From Gemmataceae bacterium (GTDB lineage Bacteria; Planctomycetota; Planctomycetia; Gemmatales; Gemmataceae), in NCBI GenBank assembly GCA_019694755.1, contig JAIBBI010000009.1:1-64000 (forward strand): a stretch of 64,000 nucleotides of DNA, in the 5' to 3' direction. This document shows positions 1-10,695 of the stretch, piece by piece. The position numbers and the translations under genes are program-made. The notes below the pieces were generated by a model that was not told the origin of the DNA, did not search any database, and worked only from the letters and a program-made list of their open reading frames with translations. Every line of letters starts with the position of its first letter. The stretch's first letter is position 1.

Positions 1-924
1 GGCGCGGAAGAGGCCCTTCATTTCGGGCTGATTCCGCGGATGCACCGCGGCATTTGTGCGATGAACGAGATTCCCGAACTTGACGAACTGGTCCAGGTCG
101 GGCTATTCAACATTCTTGAAGAACGCGACGTGCAGATCCGTGGCTATCCCGTGCAGTTCGATCTCGACGTTTTTGTTATGTTCTCGGCCAATCCTGCGAC
201 GTACAACCGCTCGGGGAAAGTCATTCCGCAACTCAAGGATCGCATCGGCTCCATTATTCAGACGCACTACCCAGTCGATCGGGCGGCGGGTATCGAGATT
301 ACGCAAGCCGAGGCCGGCCTCGATCTTGGCGGTCAATACCCCGTGCAAATCCCGTACTTCATGCTTGAACTCATCGAACAGATCAGCAGGTCGGCAAGGA
401 AATCGAAGTACGTCGATCACGCGTCCGGTGTCAGCGCCCGATTCAGCCTTGCGAATTACCGGACGATGGTCGCCAGCACCCGGCGGCGAGCGATCCGCCG
501 CGGCGAGCGGCCGGCCGTGCCGCGAATCAGCGATCTCGGGCATATCTACGCGTCTGCGCAGGGGAAACTGGAACTCGACCTGATGGCCGGGACACAGATG
601 AGTGAGAGACAGGTCGTCGATGCCGTCCTGGCCGAGGCGATCAAGGTCGTGTTCGAAGAGTACGTGCAGAAGCACGGGATCCAGGAAATTGTCGGGGCGT
701 TTGAAAAGGGCAACCGCGTTGAAGTCGGCGACCAGCTCCCGTCAGACACCTACGCCGATCGGATCCGGCGCATCCCGGCAGCTTGGGAGAAGGCGTTTGA
801 AGTCAATGCAGGCTCTACGCCCGCAATGAGGGCTTCGTGTATTGAGTTTGTTCTCGCGGGGCTCTACGCGACGGACAGGATTTCGAGGTCAACTCGCCAC
901 GGGCAAATCACCTATGAAACCTGA
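1..924 (+). CDS. MoxR/ChlI-type AAA+ ATPase, 5'-truncated
   Basis: This is the C-terminal part of an AAA+ ATPase. The reading frame is open from the first base of the window, so the start and the Walker A loop lie upstream. What remains begins near the Walker B region, written here as AMNEIPEL (N-E in place of the usual D-E), followed by a sensor-1-like SANP motif and an arginine-finger segment LKDRIG. This layout matches magnesium-chelatase-subunit-I/MoxR-like ATPases. These normally pair with a VWA-domain protein to insert metals or remodel partner proteins, and a VWA protein lies about 0.9 kb downstream on the same strand. The 3' end overlaps the convergent anti-sigma gene by 13 bp. Family is fairly sure; substrate unknown. 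Confidence 0.85.
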   Translation, partial: GAEEALHFGLIPRMHRGICAMNEIPELDELVQVGLFNILEERDVQIRGYPVQFDLDVFVMFSANPATYNRSGKVIPQLKDRIGSIIQTHYPVDRAAGIEITQAEAGLDLGGQYPVQIPYFMLELIEQISRSARKSKYVDHASGVSARFSLANYRTMVASTRRRAIRRGERPAVPRISDLGHIYASAQGKLELDLMAGTQMSERQVVDAVLAEAIKVVFEEYVQKHGIQEIVGAFEKGNRVEVGDQLPSDTYADRIRRIPAAWEKAFEVNAGSTPAMRASCIEFVLAGLYATDRISRSTRHGQITYET

Positions 925-1148
925 CCGGATCGTGCCGCGAGTATGGCAGTCACCACGTCGGGAGGGACGGGACACGATTCCTCTGAGACAGCCGCCTTGA
1001 CCAGTTTGGGGCAAGCCCGAAAAGTGTTCAAGAATGCAATGCAGTCGGGGCACTGGTCGAGATGACGCTGAAATGTGGCTGCTTCGGCTTCCGATAGTCG
1101 CCCATCGACGTATTCGCTCAGAAATTCAAACAACTCGAGGCAAGTCAT
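912..1148 (-). CDS. Anti-sigma factor with zf-HC2 zinc finger
   Basis: A 78-residue protein whose start is fixed by an ATGA overlap with the stop of the sigma gene just upstream, so the two are translationally coupled. It carries the zinc-binding anti-sigma motif H-x3-C-x2-C (HLDQCPDC) near residue 30, preceded by an acidic helix [13 protein letters not shown] typical of this fold. It most likely binds the ECF sigma factor encoded upstream and holds it inactive, possibly in response to redox or metal state. No transmembrane segment is visible, so it should be cytoplasmic. A longer reading frame exists upstream but lies inside the sigma gene and is not needed. Confidence 0.88.
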   Translation of the reverse strand: MTCLELFEFLSEYVDGRLSEAEAATFQRHLDQCPDCIAFLNTFRACPKLVKAAVSEESCPVPPDVVTAILAARSGQVS

Positions 1149-1744
1149 GGCCGGCCACCTTCGAAAATCGCCGTGAGCAACGTCCGCAGGGCGGCGCGGG
1201 CCCGGTGGAGCCGGGTCTTGACCACGGCCTCGCTGACGCCCAGTTTCTGTGCCGTGTCGGCCGTCCCCCACTCTTCGATGTCGCGGAGCAGGAGGACGGT
1301 ACGGTAAGACTCCGGCAGCTGATCGATTGCCGACCGGACGGCATTCCGCGTTTCCTCCCGCTCGGCCAGACTAATCGCCTGGGGCGACCAGTCGCGAATC
1401 TCAGTTGAATAGTGCCCATCGGCCTGAAACTGCGGTTGAAGGTCTTCCCAGCCGACTTCGGGGCGTGATCGGGCGCGACGGAGTTTCATGAGCGCGGAGT
1501 TCACGGCGATTGTGTGCAGCCAGGTACCCAGTTGAGAATCGCCGTGGAAACTGCCGATCGCCCGGAATGCTGACGCAAACGCGTCCTGGAGCGACTCCCG
1601 GGCGTCCTCCTCGTTGGCGCAGTATCGGCGAGTGACGGCAAACATCCGGCCGGCGAATCGGCGAACGAGTTCGCGAGCCGCATCCTCGTTACCGGACTTC
1701 ACCCGGTCCGCCAATTCGCTGTCGTTCCAACCCTGCGGGTCCAT
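1145..1744 (-). CDS. ECF RNA polymerase sigma factor
   Basis: A 199-residue sigma-70 family protein. Region 2 spans about residues 20-90 (NEEDARESLQDAFASAF, then the promoter-melting segment GTWLHTIAVNSALMKLRR). Region 4 spans about residues 130-190, with QLPESYRTVLLLRD and a helix-turn-helix ending VVKTRLHRARAALR. It directs core RNA polymerase to a small regulon. Its stop overlaps the start of the zinc-finger anti-sigma gene, so the two form a classical sigma/anti-sigma pair. The pair sits antisense between the ATPase and the VWA gene. The start is ATG at 1744, 67 bp from the divergent VWA start, so promoters for both directions share this short space. Confidence 0.93.
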   Translation of the reverse strand: MDPQGWNDSELADRVKSGNEDAARELVRRFAGRMFAVTRRYCANEEDARESLQDAFASAFRAIGSFHGDSQLGTWLHTIAVNSALMKLRRARSRPEVGWEDLQPQFQADGHYSTEIRDWSPQAISLAEREETRNAVRSAIDQLPESYRTVLLLRDIEEWGTADTAQKLGVSEAVVKTRLHRARAALRTLLTAIFEGGRP

Positions 1745-1811
1745 GGTGTAAATCGTAACATCGGCGGCGAGGTGCGTCTATGATGATGGCAACAGTTCAC
1801 GGGTATTCCAA

Positions 1812-3506
1812 ATGAAGCCGCTCGGCGGAATCATTCACACGTATCAGAAATACGATCCGGTCGCGATACCGGGCCCGGCCGGCGACGCCCCGGACGTGGC
1901 TTCGCTGGCAATGGAACACATGCTAGCGTACGGCAGCCTTCGGGAACTCACGGAAGAGGAACTGGCCGAGGCCATCCACCTCGATCCCAGCCAGATTGCG
2001 GGTCTCGGACCCAGTCTGGAAGCTCTGCGAGCGATCCTGGAGGATCGCAAGAGGAAGATTCTCCAGAAATACGAAACCGAATCGGTTAGAAGCCTGGCGA
2101 AGTCGCGATTTCACGACATGGCGAAGTCTGTCCACCCGCCCGGAAGGATCTCCAAGGCATTCCACAAGGCTGTCCGGGAGGAGCAGATTGCCGACCTCGA
2201 AGACCTTTGGTATCAGGTCGAGACGGATCGAGGTAAATTTCCAGGGCAACTGATGCAATTGTCGGAAAGGCTTGGCGAGTTGTATCAGATTGAGCAATTG
2301 GCTTCCAAGTACGCCTTCGAAGGGCGGGAGTCTTTGGGAGTCCCCGAGGCGATTGCAGTCAAGAATGAGCTGGAAGCGATCGATCGATTACTCGAGCAGC
2401 TTGCCGAGGCCGCGAAAACGGCAAAAATCGGCATCATCGACATGGATCTTTTAGCGCAATTCACCGAGCCGGGATCCGTCGAGCAACTCTCCGAACTTCA
2501 GCAACGGGTGCAGGAATACCTGAAGGAACTTGCGTCCCGTCAGGGCCTCGAACATGGGAGTCGGGGCGGATTCGAGATTTCGCCGAAGGCAGTCCGACTG
2601 TTTCAAAGCCGCATCCTGACGACGATCTTTTCCGATTTGCAGGCGTCCCGCTCGGGGCGGCACACTGACCACGTAAGTGGCGAGGGAGCTGTCGAGTCGG
2701 TACGGACCAAAGAGTATGAATTTGGGGACTCGCTGACCCAATTGGATGTGACGGCATCCATGACCAATGCGCTGATTCGGAGCGGACACGGGTTGCCCGT
2801 CCGCATGTCGGCCGAGGATTTTGTGATTCACCGGACTCAGGTACAGCCCAAAGCGGCGACGGCTGTCCTGCTCGATATGAGCGGATCGATGCGATACGGT
2901 GGGCTGTATGTCGATGTCAAGCGGATGGCACTGGCGCTGGACGGCCTGATTCGCAAGGAATACCCAGGAGACTTCGTTCAGTTCGTGGAGATGTTCTCTT
3001 TAGCCCGGCCCTGCCACGCTTCCGAACTCGCCACACTGATGCCCAAGCCTGTGACGGTTTTCAACCCGGTCGTCCGTTTGAAAGCCGATATGAGCGATCC
3101 GGATGTCGTCGAAGCTCAGATTCCGCCGCACTTCACGAACATCCAGCACGCGCTTCGACTCGCGAGGCGACTGCTTGTCCGACAGAACACACCCAATCGT
3201 CAGGTGGTCCTGATTACCGACGGCTTGCCGACCGCCCACTTCGAAGAAGAGGTGCTTTTCCTCCTTTACCCGCCCGATCCCCGGACCGAAAAGGCAACGC
3301 TACGCGAGGGGTTGCTTTGCGCACAGGCAGGAATCACCATCAACATTTTCCTCTTGTCGAGCTGGAATCAATCGCAAGAGGACGTGCGGTTTGCGTATCG
3401 GCTGGCGGAGTCGACAAAGGGGCGGGTGATCTTCGTCGGCGGACGCGACCTCGACCGTTATGTCGTCTGGGATTACTTGAAGCGAAAGAAGTCGATCGTC
3501 GCTTGA
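1812..3506 (+). CDS. VWA domain-containing protein (partner of AAA ATPase)
   Basis: A 564-residue protein with a charged, mostly helical N-terminal half and a von Willebrand factor A domain from about residue 350 to 540. The metal-ion-dependent adhesion site is recognisable: DMSGSM near residue 355, and LITDGLPT later in the domain. There is no signal peptide, so it should act in the cytoplasm. ChlI/MoxR ATPases and VWA proteins form functional pairs (as in BchI/BchD), and the truncated ATPase at the left edge is on the same strand, so a shared chaperone-like role is likely. A possible -10 (TATGAT, 1779-1784) lies 27 bp before the start, with no clear -35. Confidence 0.85.
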   Translation: MKPLGGIIHTYQKYDPVAIPGPAGDAPDVASLAMEHMLAYGSLRELTEEELAEAIHLDPSQIAGLGPSLEALRAILEDRKRKILQKYETESVRSLAKSRFHDMAKSVHPPGRISKAFHKAVREEQIADLEDLWYQVETDRGKFPGQLMQLSERLGELYQIEQLASKYAFEGRESLGVPEAIAVKNELEAIDRLLEQLAEAAKTAKIGIIDMDLLAQFTEPGSVEQLSELQQRVQEYLKELASRQGLEHGSRGGFEISPKAVRLFQSRILTTIFSDLQASRSGRHTDHVSGEGAVESVRTKEYEFGDSLTQLDVTASMTNALIRSGHGLPVRMSAEDFVIHRTQVQPKAATAVLLDMSGSMRYGGLYVDVKRMALALDGLIRKEYPGDFVQFVEMFSLARPCHASELATLMPKPVTVFNPVVRLKADMSDPDVVEAQIPPHFTNIQHALRLARRLLVRQNTPNRQVVLITDGLPTAHFEEEVLFLLYPPDPRTEKATLREGLLCAQAGITINIFLLSSWNQSQEDVRFAYRLAESTKGRVIFVGGRDLDRYVVWDYLKRKKSIVA

Positions 3507-3511
3507 ACGCG

Positions 3512-3541
3512 GCCGCCCGGCTTTTTTTTCGCCGGGGCGGC
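3512..3541. terminator. GC-rich hairpin between convergent genes
   Basis: GCCGCCCGGC and GCCGGGGCGGC pair with one bulged base around a loop containing eight T. It lies between the convergent ends of the VWA gene and asnS and may stop transcription from either side. The T run is in the loop rather than after the stem, so it is not a textbook intrinsic terminator. Confidence 0.4.
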
Positions 3542-3554
3542 GATCCTGATCGCG

Positions 3555-4946
<1,392 letters not shown>

Positions 4947-4998
4947 TGTTCCTTACCGGTTGTATGCGGGTCGATTCATGCCATCGTCGTCGAAGGGG

Positions 4999-7900
4999 CT
5001 ACTTGGTGCCCAGTGGGGCGGTCCCGCTACGCACTTCATTCAGTCGCTGTCGGTATCGGTCGTACAGGCGGGTTTGCTTATTTTCGGGCGAAAGGAGTCG
5101 GCCGTCGATGGCAATTCCGAGGACCTGTGTCGTCGGTTGGAGAATATCCCCGTTCGTAATCACGAAATGTGCCCGTTTGTTGACTTCGAGGCTGCCCAGC
5201 TGATCCGCGACCCCGAGTATTTCTGCCGGGGCGATCGTGACCGATCGGAGTCCGGCATCCGGCGGCAGGCCGTGGGCCACGGCGATTGCCGCGTTGTATG
5301 GCAGGTTTCTCGTGTTGCTCTGGCCATCACTGCGAATGCAGAATCTCACGCCGGCGGCATGAAGCTTCGCCGGATTGGCGTATGGGGCGTCGTAGGGATC
5401 TTCGGTTTCCTGCGGCATTGCCATGATGGGGCCAACAATAACAGGTACGTTGGCGGTCTTGATGGCGTCGACCGTTTTCCACGCGTCCGTGGCTCCACTG
5501 AGAATGAGCTTCAGCTTCAGCTCGTCCGCGATTCGGATCGCCTCGCGAATCTCCGGCTCGCGCTGCGCGGTAATAACAACCGGACGATCACCGCGGGCGT
5601 ATGGTACCAGAGCATCGAGACGAGGATTGACCGCTGAATTGCCCGCCTTCCGGCCAGCGTCATAGGCGAGCGCCTGGCGAAAGAGGTCCTTAAGACGGCG
5701 AACTTTGTCATCTCGCTGTTTTCGCGCCAGATTGCGACCCATAGGCGCGACCCCCGGATCGAATGAAGCAAAGAACGGCAACCCCGATGGCAATTCCACG
5801 TGCAACGCTACGGGATCAACGATGGCCATTTCCCGGGGGACCCAACCCGCCAGGCTGATCAATGCGCCCTGACCGGCGATCATCGAACCGGTCGGGCGGG
5901 TGACCACGGCAAGGACGCCATTCGAGCGTGTGACCGGAATCAGTTCGGAATCCGGATTCACCGCCACTGCGGCACGCAAATCCGGCTGAAAGTCGCCGCC
6001 TTCATTGAAGTCGAGAGTTTCCCGGGCGCTATCAAGTTCTGTAAGCCCGAGAACGGTCCCGGCATCGATCATCCCGGGGTAAATGTGCATGCCTCTGGCG
6101 GAAATCGCTGGACCGCTGAAAGCAAAAGATCCTATTTGGGCGATCTTGCCATCACGAACGAGCATGTCGGCCCGTACGGCGGGACCAGTCGCCGGGTGGA
6201 TTGTCGCGCCCGTGACCGCATAACTCCGGCCCAAATTCGGATCCAGCTTCAGGGGGACCGCAGTTGCCTGCGGACTAGACATGACATGGGGGATCGGTCG
6301 TAGGTCCTTGTCCCGCTGAAAGTAGATCTCACCGTCGACTAGTGTCAGGTCACATCGCGAGTACCCGTTAAGCGGATGGCCGTTGAATACTGCGATGTCT
6401 GCGTCCTTGCCAATGTCAATTGACCCGATGCGGTTTTCGAGTCCGAGTTGCCCGGCGGCGTGAAGGGTGATTGATTTCAGTGCGTCCGCTTCGCTCATGC
6501 CGCCGTACTTTACCAGCTTGGCGGCTTCCTGGTTCATGTGCCGCATTAGTTCATTGGAATCGGACTTCAAGCAGACAGTCGCGCCAGCCTGATGGAGCAG
6601 GGCGGCCGCGAAGGGGATCGCATCGTACGCCTCAATCTTGTACGCCCACCAGTCCGAAAACAGCGAGACGCTCGCACCGTGGGCCGCGATCTCCGGGGCG
6701 ACTTTGTACCCTTCAAGAACGTGCTGGAGCGATCGAATCTTAAAGCCGAAATTGTCGGCCACGCGGAGAAGCATCAGAATTTCATCGGCCCTGTAACAAT
6801 GACAGTGGACTCTCAAATCACCGGCCAGGATATCGGCGAGGGCTTCCAGTCGAAGGTCGCGACGAGGCTCGAGCGTCGTTCCGCCGCCTTTGCGTGATAC
6901 ATGGAATTCGTCCCATGACTTTCTGTAATCACGGGCCTCGGTGAACGCCCGCACGAGGACGGCCTCAACGCCCAATCTGGTATTGGGGAACCGGCCATCG
7001 GTCCGTTTGACGTTTTCGCCCAGTGCGAACTTCACGCCACGTGGGGCGTCGTGGATGATGAGTTGCCGTGCGGCCATGCCGTACTTCATCTTGATGACGG
7101 CATCTTGCCCGCCGACGCAATTCGCGCTGCCGTGAAGGAGGCGAGCAGTAGTGACCCCGCCGGCCGCGGCGCGATAGATCTGCACGTCGTCGCCGTCGAC
7201 GACGTCCCGGATTCGAGTCTCCGGGACAACGGACAGTGAGAACTCATTGACGCCGCCGGAGACGGCGAAGTGGCTGTGCGTGTCGATGATTCCGGGCATG
7301 ACATACATGTCCTTGCAGTCCAATTCCGGCACGCCATCCACCGATCCCAGGCCTTTGCCGACCGCTGCGATCTTTCCGCCTTTGATCAGGACATCGGTGT
7401 TCTCCAGCGTTCCACGGCTGACGGTCAGAACGGTACCATTTCTCAGGAGGACGTTTCCCTGCGTACGCAGCTTGGGTTTCCGATCGGATTCGATTTCCGT
7501 TGCAAGATCGGCTAACGAGAATGGCCCGACAAAATTGTCTTCGAGAATCGGTCGAGTGGATTCGCGCGATCCGCGTTCGCGGGGTGCTAGGGTTGACGCC
7601 GGGTCCTCTTCCGTTTCGTAATCGATTCGCTGGCCGTCGATGAATACCTGGACCAGTTTGGTCTTCGCGGCAAATGGCTCGCCGTCACAAACTATCAGGT
7701 TGCCGGCTAACCCAGTCCGGACCGCTCCGAATTGGCGTTCCATCCCCATCAACTGAGCAGGCGTCACAGTCAATGCTGTCAGGAGGCTCGTGGGGTTCAG
7801 TCCGGCATCGAGCCACTGGCGGGTTGCCATACGGAAGTTGTCAGCGGATCCGCCGAGGGAGCCGATCGAGAACTTGATACCCGCATCGCTCAGGCGGGAT

Positions 7901-8976
7901 GCGTTTAGCCGCTCCTCGTACCGGATCCGGTTTCGTTCAAGGCGAACCCGAGTCGTCAGTTCCTTTTCCCGCTCTTCGTTCGGTTCGGTCAATCCGATGC
8001 GGAGAATGACCGGGACTCGCTCCGCTCTGAGCCGATCGATGACTTTCCACGCCTGCCGGCCCCCGGCAATAACCGGCTGAAGCTGAAACTCGGCAGCGAA
8101 ATCGAGGGCGCGGTGTATTTCGTCCCGCGTGTCGGCCTCGAAGACCACAGGTTGTCGCCGTTCAATTGCCGGACTGAGAGCCTCCAGAGCGGGGTCGAAG
8201 GGGACCCGCCGCCCCGACAAATCGCTCCTGAGTCGTGAGTAATGTTGTGCGTCGAGGAACGTCTGGCGTGCGTGCGCGAAGACCCCTAGCAACGCTCGGG
8301 GATACTCCCCGCCGGGAGGCGATCGGAACGCCACATGTTGTGCGAGATTGGCCCGGAGGACGGTCTCTCGAGGCGTCCCGTCTGCCAGACTGACGATGGC
8401 CGACTGGCCCGAGATGATAGTGCTTTCGGGCCCGGCGACGCGGATCGTCACGCCGGCCTTGCGCCAGCTGTCGGTAACATCCGGGTCGAATCTCAGGGCC
8501 GTGGCCACGGAATACTCGGGTGTTACTCCCTTTCGATTGTCGGGCTTGGTGGCAATCAGCGTCTCACTGGCAAAGTCCTCGGCCGCGGCCGGCCCTCCTG
8601 CCGAACGCTTGACTGTGGCATCGAAGCCCCATTGGCTCAGGCAATCAACGAACCCGGCATGGACTGTCTTCCCGGTAAGATCCAGCCGGACAGCGTCCGG
8701 CGGCATTGGGACATCGGCACCAACCGCCACGATGATCCCGTCACGAAGGATGACGTTCCCTTTTTCGACGACCTCGCTCGGAGAAACGAAGATCCGGGCA
8801 TTGGTCAAACCGAAGACTCGCGTCCGCAATGCACGGGGAAGGGTAGGGGGCGGCGTTTCAGTTGCAGGAGGTTCCACGCCACGCGGTCGTTGTACGCGTG
8901 GCGGCTGACCGGTCACCGCAGTCAATCCGCTCAGTACGAGTACGGTCGCTAGACACAAACCAAGGTTGCGAATCAT
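4999..8976 (-). CDS. Secreted triple amidohydrolase-like protein
   Basis: A 1325-residue protein starting at ATG 8976 with a signal peptide (MIRNLGLCLATVLVLSG) and an AGGAGG about 15 bp upstream. The frame is open further upstream, but that part overlaps the divergent peptidase gene. It holds three consecutive amidohydrolase-like modules (about residues 40-480, 490-930 and 940-1325). Each has the beta-sandwich plus TIM-barrel entry typical of the family. Only the middle module keeps the HxH metal ligands (GIIDTHSHF, near residue 565), a later HCH and LKSDSNEL. The outer modules read AGFVDCLSQWG and PGMIDAGTVLG at the equivalent place, so they are probably inactive. The likely role is hydrolysis of cyclic amides or dipeptides outside the cytoplasm; substrate unknown. 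Confidence 0.85.
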   Translation of the reverse strand: MIRNLGLCLATVLVLSGLTAVTGQPPRVQRPRGVEPPATETPPPTLPRALRTRVFGLTNARIFVSPSEVVEKGNVILRDGIIVAVGADVPMPPDAVRLDLTGKTVHAGFVDCLSQWGFDATVKRSAGGPAAAEDFASETLIATKPDNRKGVTPEYSVATALRFDPDVTDSWRKAGVTIRVAGPESTIISGQSAIVSLADGTPRETVLRANLAQHVAFRSPPGGEYPRALLGVFAHARQTFLDAQHYSRLRSDLSGRRVPFDPALEALSPAIERRQPVVFEADTRDEIHRALDFAAEFQLQPVIAGGRQAWKVIDRLRAERVPVILRIGLTEPNEEREKELTTRVRLERNRIRYEERLNASRLSDAGIKFSIGSLGGSADNFRMATRQWLDAGLNPTSLLTALTVTPAQLMGMERQFGAVRTGLAGNLIVCDGEPFAAKTKLVQVFIDGQRIDYETEEDPASTLAPRERGSRESTRPILEDNFVGPFSLADLATEIESDRKPKLRTQGNVLLRNGTVLTVSRGTLENTDVLIKGGKIAAVGKGLGSVDGVPELDCKDMYVMPGIIDTHSHFAVSGGVNEFSLSVVPETRIRDVVDGDDVQIYRAAAGGVTTARLLHGSANCVGGQDAVIKMKYGMAARQLIIHDAPRGVKFALGENVKRTDGRFPNTRLGVEAVLVRAFTEARDYRKSWDEFHVSRKGGGTTLEPRRDLRLEALADILAGDLRVHCHCYRADEILMLLRVADNFGFKIRSLQHVLEGYKVAPEIAAHGASVSLFSDWWAYKIEAYDAIPFAAALLHQAGATVCLKSDSNELMRHMNQEAAKLVKYGGMSEADALKSITLHAAGQLGLENRIGSIDIGKDADIAVFNGHPLNGYSRCDLTLVDGEIYFQRDKDLRPIPHVMSSPQATAVPLKLDPNLGRSYAVTGATIHPATGPAVRADMLVRDGKIAQIGSFAFSGPAISARGMHIYPGMIDAGTVLGLTELDSARETLDFNEGGDFQPDLRAAVAVNPDSELIPVTRSNGVLAVVTRPTGSMIAGQGALISLAGWVPREMAIVDPVALHVELPSGLPFFASFDPGVAPMGRNLARKQRDDKVRRLKDLFRQALAYDAGRKAGNSAVNPRLDALVPYARGDRPVVITAQREPEIREAIRIADELKLKLILSGATDAWKTVDAIKTANVPVIVGPIMAMPQETEDPYDAPYANPAKLHAAGVRFCIRSDGQSNTRNLPYNAAIAVAHGLPPDAGLRSVTIAPAEILGVADQLGSLEVNKRAHFVITNGDILQPTTQVLGIAIDGRLLSPENKQTRLYDRYRQRLNEVRSGTAPLGTK

Positions 8977-9063
8977 CGTTCCGACCTCAATCCTCCTGAC
9001 CAGAGTACGGGAGGGGCCTATCAATTGCAAAAGCCGAAAGTTGAATTTGTCAGGGGCTGTCAA

Positions 9064-10593
9064 ATGCGGAAACTCATCGCCACCATGCTGTTCGTGACTG
9101 GCGCCGGCACGGCCGATGCCCAATCCCTTCGGGAACGAGTAGCTGCGATAACGGACCGGCCGGAATACAAGCACGGGCGGTGGGGGATTCTGGTAGTGGA
9201 CGCAAGGTCCGGAGCCGTGATTTTGGAGCGAAATCCGGACCAGATGTTCGTCCCGGCATCGACAACAAAACTCTATTCGTGTTCGGCCGCACTTTCCGAA
9301 CTGGGAGCCGACCATCGGTTTCGGACGCGTCTCGTGTCCGACGGGATGATTGTCGATGGCACACTGTTCGGTGACCTGATTCTGTTGGCATCGGGAGATC
9401 CGACAATGGGCGGCCGCAATCTCGCCGACGGGACACTCGCGTTTGCGAATGGTGACCACACCTATGCGGAAGCCAATTCGACCACCGCCGCGGTCACACC
9501 GACAGATCCACTCGGCGGGCTGAAAGACCTGGCCGACCAGATCAAAGCCAGGGGTATCCGTGAAATCCGCGGCGATATCTTGATCGATGATCGCCTATTC
9601 GAGCATGCAACGTCGTCGGGCAGCGGCCCAGGCCGGGTTACGCCGATTACGATCAATGACAACGTTGTGGATTTCGTACTGACGCCCAGTCCTGAAGGAA
9701 TCAAACTCGAGGTTCGGCCAGAATCGAGACTGATTCGGGTCGACAATCGGGTGACCGTAGAAGGAAAGACTCCCCATGTCACTGTGGAACAAGAAGGTCC
9801 ATGGAGCGTTTCGCTCCGCGGCAATTTACCTGCGGGGAGTAAACCAGTCGTCCGCATCATGCCCGTCAATGAGCCGTCGCACTTTGCCAGGTCGCTGATG
9901 ATCGAGTGCCTTCAACGGTCGGGAATCAAGTTGTCCGTTAGTCCGCTAGGGAGTCGGCAAACGTCCCTTCCCGACCCGGAAACCGTCGGACAAATGCGGA
10001 CACTGGCGGAATATGTGAGCTCGCCGCTTCACGAAGTGACGAAGGTGACTCTGAAGGTCAGTCACAACCTCTACGCGAGCACTATGCCGTTGCTGATCGC
10101 GGCAAAACACAAGGAACGGACCCTGACCGCAGGACTTGCTCGGCAAAAGCAGTTCTTGCAGAAACTCGGTATCGACACGAACGGGGTTTCATTCGCCGGA
10201 GGGGCAGGGGGGGCTAATGCGGATTCCACGTCGCCACGTACGACAGTGACTCTGCTGTCCAAGCTTCGCGCTCGGCCCGATTATCCCCAGTTAGAAGGCG
10301 GCCTGCCGATTTTGGGGGTCGATGGGACACTGGCTGAAGCTGTCGCACAATCCAGCCCCGCCCGGGGACGGGTTCGGGGAAAAACCGGCACGCTCTTCTG
10401 GGCGGATATTCTGAATTCGAGATTCCTTTTGCGGAGCAAAGCACTGGCAGGCACCATGATCAACTCGCGTGGGCGTGAACTGGTCTTTTGTCTTTTTGTC
10501 AACGATGTTCCGCTGCCACCGGGGGTGACGACCAGCCGGGAAGGAAGGGTCCTTGGCGAGATCTGCGAGGTCATTTTTCTGCATTCTGATTGA
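9064..10593 (+). CDS. dacB: D-Ala-D-Ala carboxypeptidase/endopeptidase (PBP4, S13)
   Basis: A 509-residue peptidase S13 family protein. The chosen start (9064) is preceded by AGGGG and gives a signal peptide (MRKLIATMLFVTGAGTADAQ); an in-frame ATG 39 bp earlier would spoil it. The three penicillin-binding motifs are intact: S-x-x-K as ASTTK near residue 66, S-x-N as SHN near 333, and K-T-G as GKTGT near 438. It cleaves D-Ala-D-Ala bonds and peptide crosslinks in peptidoglycan in the periplasm. This fits the view that planctomycetes do make peptidoglycan. It is divergent from the amidohydrolase gene, with 87 bp between the starts. Confidence 0.92.
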   Translation: MRKLIATMLFVTGAGTADAQSLRERVAAITDRPEYKHGRWGILVVDARSGAVILERNPDQMFVPASTTKLYSCSAALSELGADHRFRTRLVSDGMIVDGTLFGDLILLASGDPTMGGRNLADGTLAFANGDHTYAEANSTTAAVTPTDPLGGLKDLADQIKARGIREIRGDILIDDRLFEHATSSGSGPGRVTPITINDNVVDFVLTPSPEGIKLEVRPESRLIRVDNRVTVEGKTPHVTVEQEGPWSVSLRGNLPAGSKPVVRIMPVNEPSHFARSLMIECLQRSGIKLSVSPLGSRQTSLPDPETVGQMRTLAEYVSSPLHEVTKVTLKVSHNLYASTMPLLIAAKHKERTLTAGLARQKQFLQKLGIDTNGVSFAGGAGGANADSTSPRTTVTLLSKLRARPDYPQLEGGLPILGVDGTLAEAVAQSSPARGRVRGKTGTLFWADILNSRFLLRSKALAGTMINSRGRELVFCLFVNDVPLPPGVTTSREGRVLGEICEVIFLHSD

Positions 10594-10695
10594 TCTGATC
10601 CGTCGACGAATCTGCGTATTCCCTTCACCGACCCGGAGTGCGCTGTAGACTAGGCAGAACAGCCAGTAATCAGGGAAATCGAGGGCGAATTCCGG

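Noticed and set aside
8977-9459. Extension of the amidohydrolase frame to a start at 9459
   Set aside because: That stretch is antisense to the dacB start and signal peptide, while ATG 8976 has a signal peptide and AGGAGG.
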